A stretch of 5,489 nucleotides of DNA, taken from positions 1-5,489 of the forward strand of contig JAGLWX010000201.1 of assembly GCA_023133185.1 (NCBI GenBank), read 5' to 3'. Under the pieces are notes generated by a model. The model had not been told where the DNA came from. It did not search any database and worked only from the letters and a program-made list of their open reading frames with translations. The DNA is from Fidelibacterota bacterium (GTDB lineage: Bacteria; Fidelibacterota; UBA2242). The translations under genes and the position numbers were made by a program. Below, piece after piece: positions 5,323-5,489 of this stretch (the stretch's first letter is position 1; each line of letters begins with the position of its first letter).

Positions 5323-5352
5323 AACCTTAACCTTAATCTCAATCTCAACCTT
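5323..5352. repeat. Degenerate hexamer tandem repeat, five units
   Basis: Five consecutive hexamers read AACCTT, AACCTT, AATCTC, AATCTC, AACCTT (consensus AAYCTY), without interruption. The minus strand would encode alternating Arg-Leu. It lies directly left of the histidine kinase end and right of the hairpin cluster, and may be part of the same intergenic element. Confidence 0.7.
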
Positions 5353-5387
5353 AGAATAAAACCTGCCCGCCCTATATGGCTGAACAG

Positions 5388-5489
5388 TTAACACTTTCTA
5401 AGCATAATCCGCATTACGGTCTTTTCGGATGGTTTGCTCTCTAACAGCAGCAATTTTCCGTGGTGATATTCTTTAATGATCCGCATTGT
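5388..5489 (-). CDS. C-terminal end of a probable sensor histidine kinase (GHKL ATPase domain), partial
   Basis: The last 33 codons of a gene entering from the right edge, ending at TAA (5388-5390). The residues MRIIKEYHHGKLLLLESKPSEKTVMRIMLRKC follow the pattern that closes histidine-kinase ATPase domains: a helix with I-x-x-x-HxG, a beta strand, an E-S-x-x turn, then T-V-x-x-x-I-x-L as the last strand. The usual G-x-G-T before the last strand is here only K-T, which is tolerable at this position. The family call rests on this short tail, so the sensor type and partner are unknown. A response regulator could be encoded further right. No strong terminator follows the stop; a GC-rich patch at 5362-5379 has only a 3-bp stem. 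Confidence 0.55.
   Translation of the reverse strand, partial: TMRIIKEYHHGKLLLLESKPSEKTVMRIMLRKC

Noticed and set aside
5145..5348. Minus-strand 67-codon open frame starting with Arg-Leu repeats
   Set aside because: The start is a translated hexamer microsatellite and the rest is the hairpin cluster. No ribosome binding site or domain is visible, so it was treated as repeat DNA.
1..5489. CRISPR array, tRNA/rRNA gene, riboswitch or defence system
   Set aside because: No regularly spaced repeats of CRISPR type, no tRNA-like cloverleaf and no rRNA-like stretch were seen. There is no T-box-like leader ahead of hisS in its 74-bp spacer.

Overview
The window is a stretch of bacterial chromosome with every supportable gene on the minus strand, so it reads from right to left. 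No 16S or other marker is present. The best taxonomic guess is a bacterium of the FCB/Bacteroidetes-related kind. The reasons are a secreted protein whose signal peptide ends in LSAQ, an FG-GAP/VCBS-like calcium loop, AT-rich spacers and a GntR-LacI hybrid regulator. This is an inference, not an identification.

Right part (2252-5489), conserved genes. The window opens with the last 33 codons of a probable sensor histidine kinase. A 317-bp spacer without a gene follows, carrying short hairpins and a degenerate hexamer repeat. Then come three genes in a row: a PTS EIIA-type protein (EIIA-Ntr/PtsN-like), histidyl-tRNA synthetase (hisS), and a complete YhcC/YtqA-family radical SAM enzyme. Some members of that family (MnmL) take part in wobble-uridine modification of tRNA. 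The short spacers (74 and 42 bp) suggest one transcription unit with a translation theme.

Middle (1839-2251). This spacer has a GC-rich, hairpin-bearing island at about 2006-2140 that looks like a foreign or dispersed element. To its left is an AT-rich regulatory region.

Left part (1-1838), accessory and more AT-rich. A complete GntR-LacI (AraR-like) transcription factor is followed by a clear intrinsic terminator. The same 18-bp sequence lies upstream of the regulator and again just past its terminator, each time in the same position relative to a TTGTAT-N16-TATAAA element. It is very probably the regulator's operator, giving autoregulation plus control of the downstream unit. That unit begins with the start of a sodium/solute symporter (SSS family) that is cut off after its first membrane helix. 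A 62-bp imperfect tandem duplication follows, and then a secreted FG-GAP/VCBS-like protein that runs off the left edge. The layout resembles a regulated sugar-uptake locus in which a deletion has removed nearly all of the transporter and placed a secreted protein behind its promoter.

I see no tRNA, rRNA, CRISPR array, complete insertion sequence or defence system, and no convincing case for a wholly new system. The most unusual point is the duplicated promoter-operator module controlling a decapitated symporter and its repeat-bearing leader.
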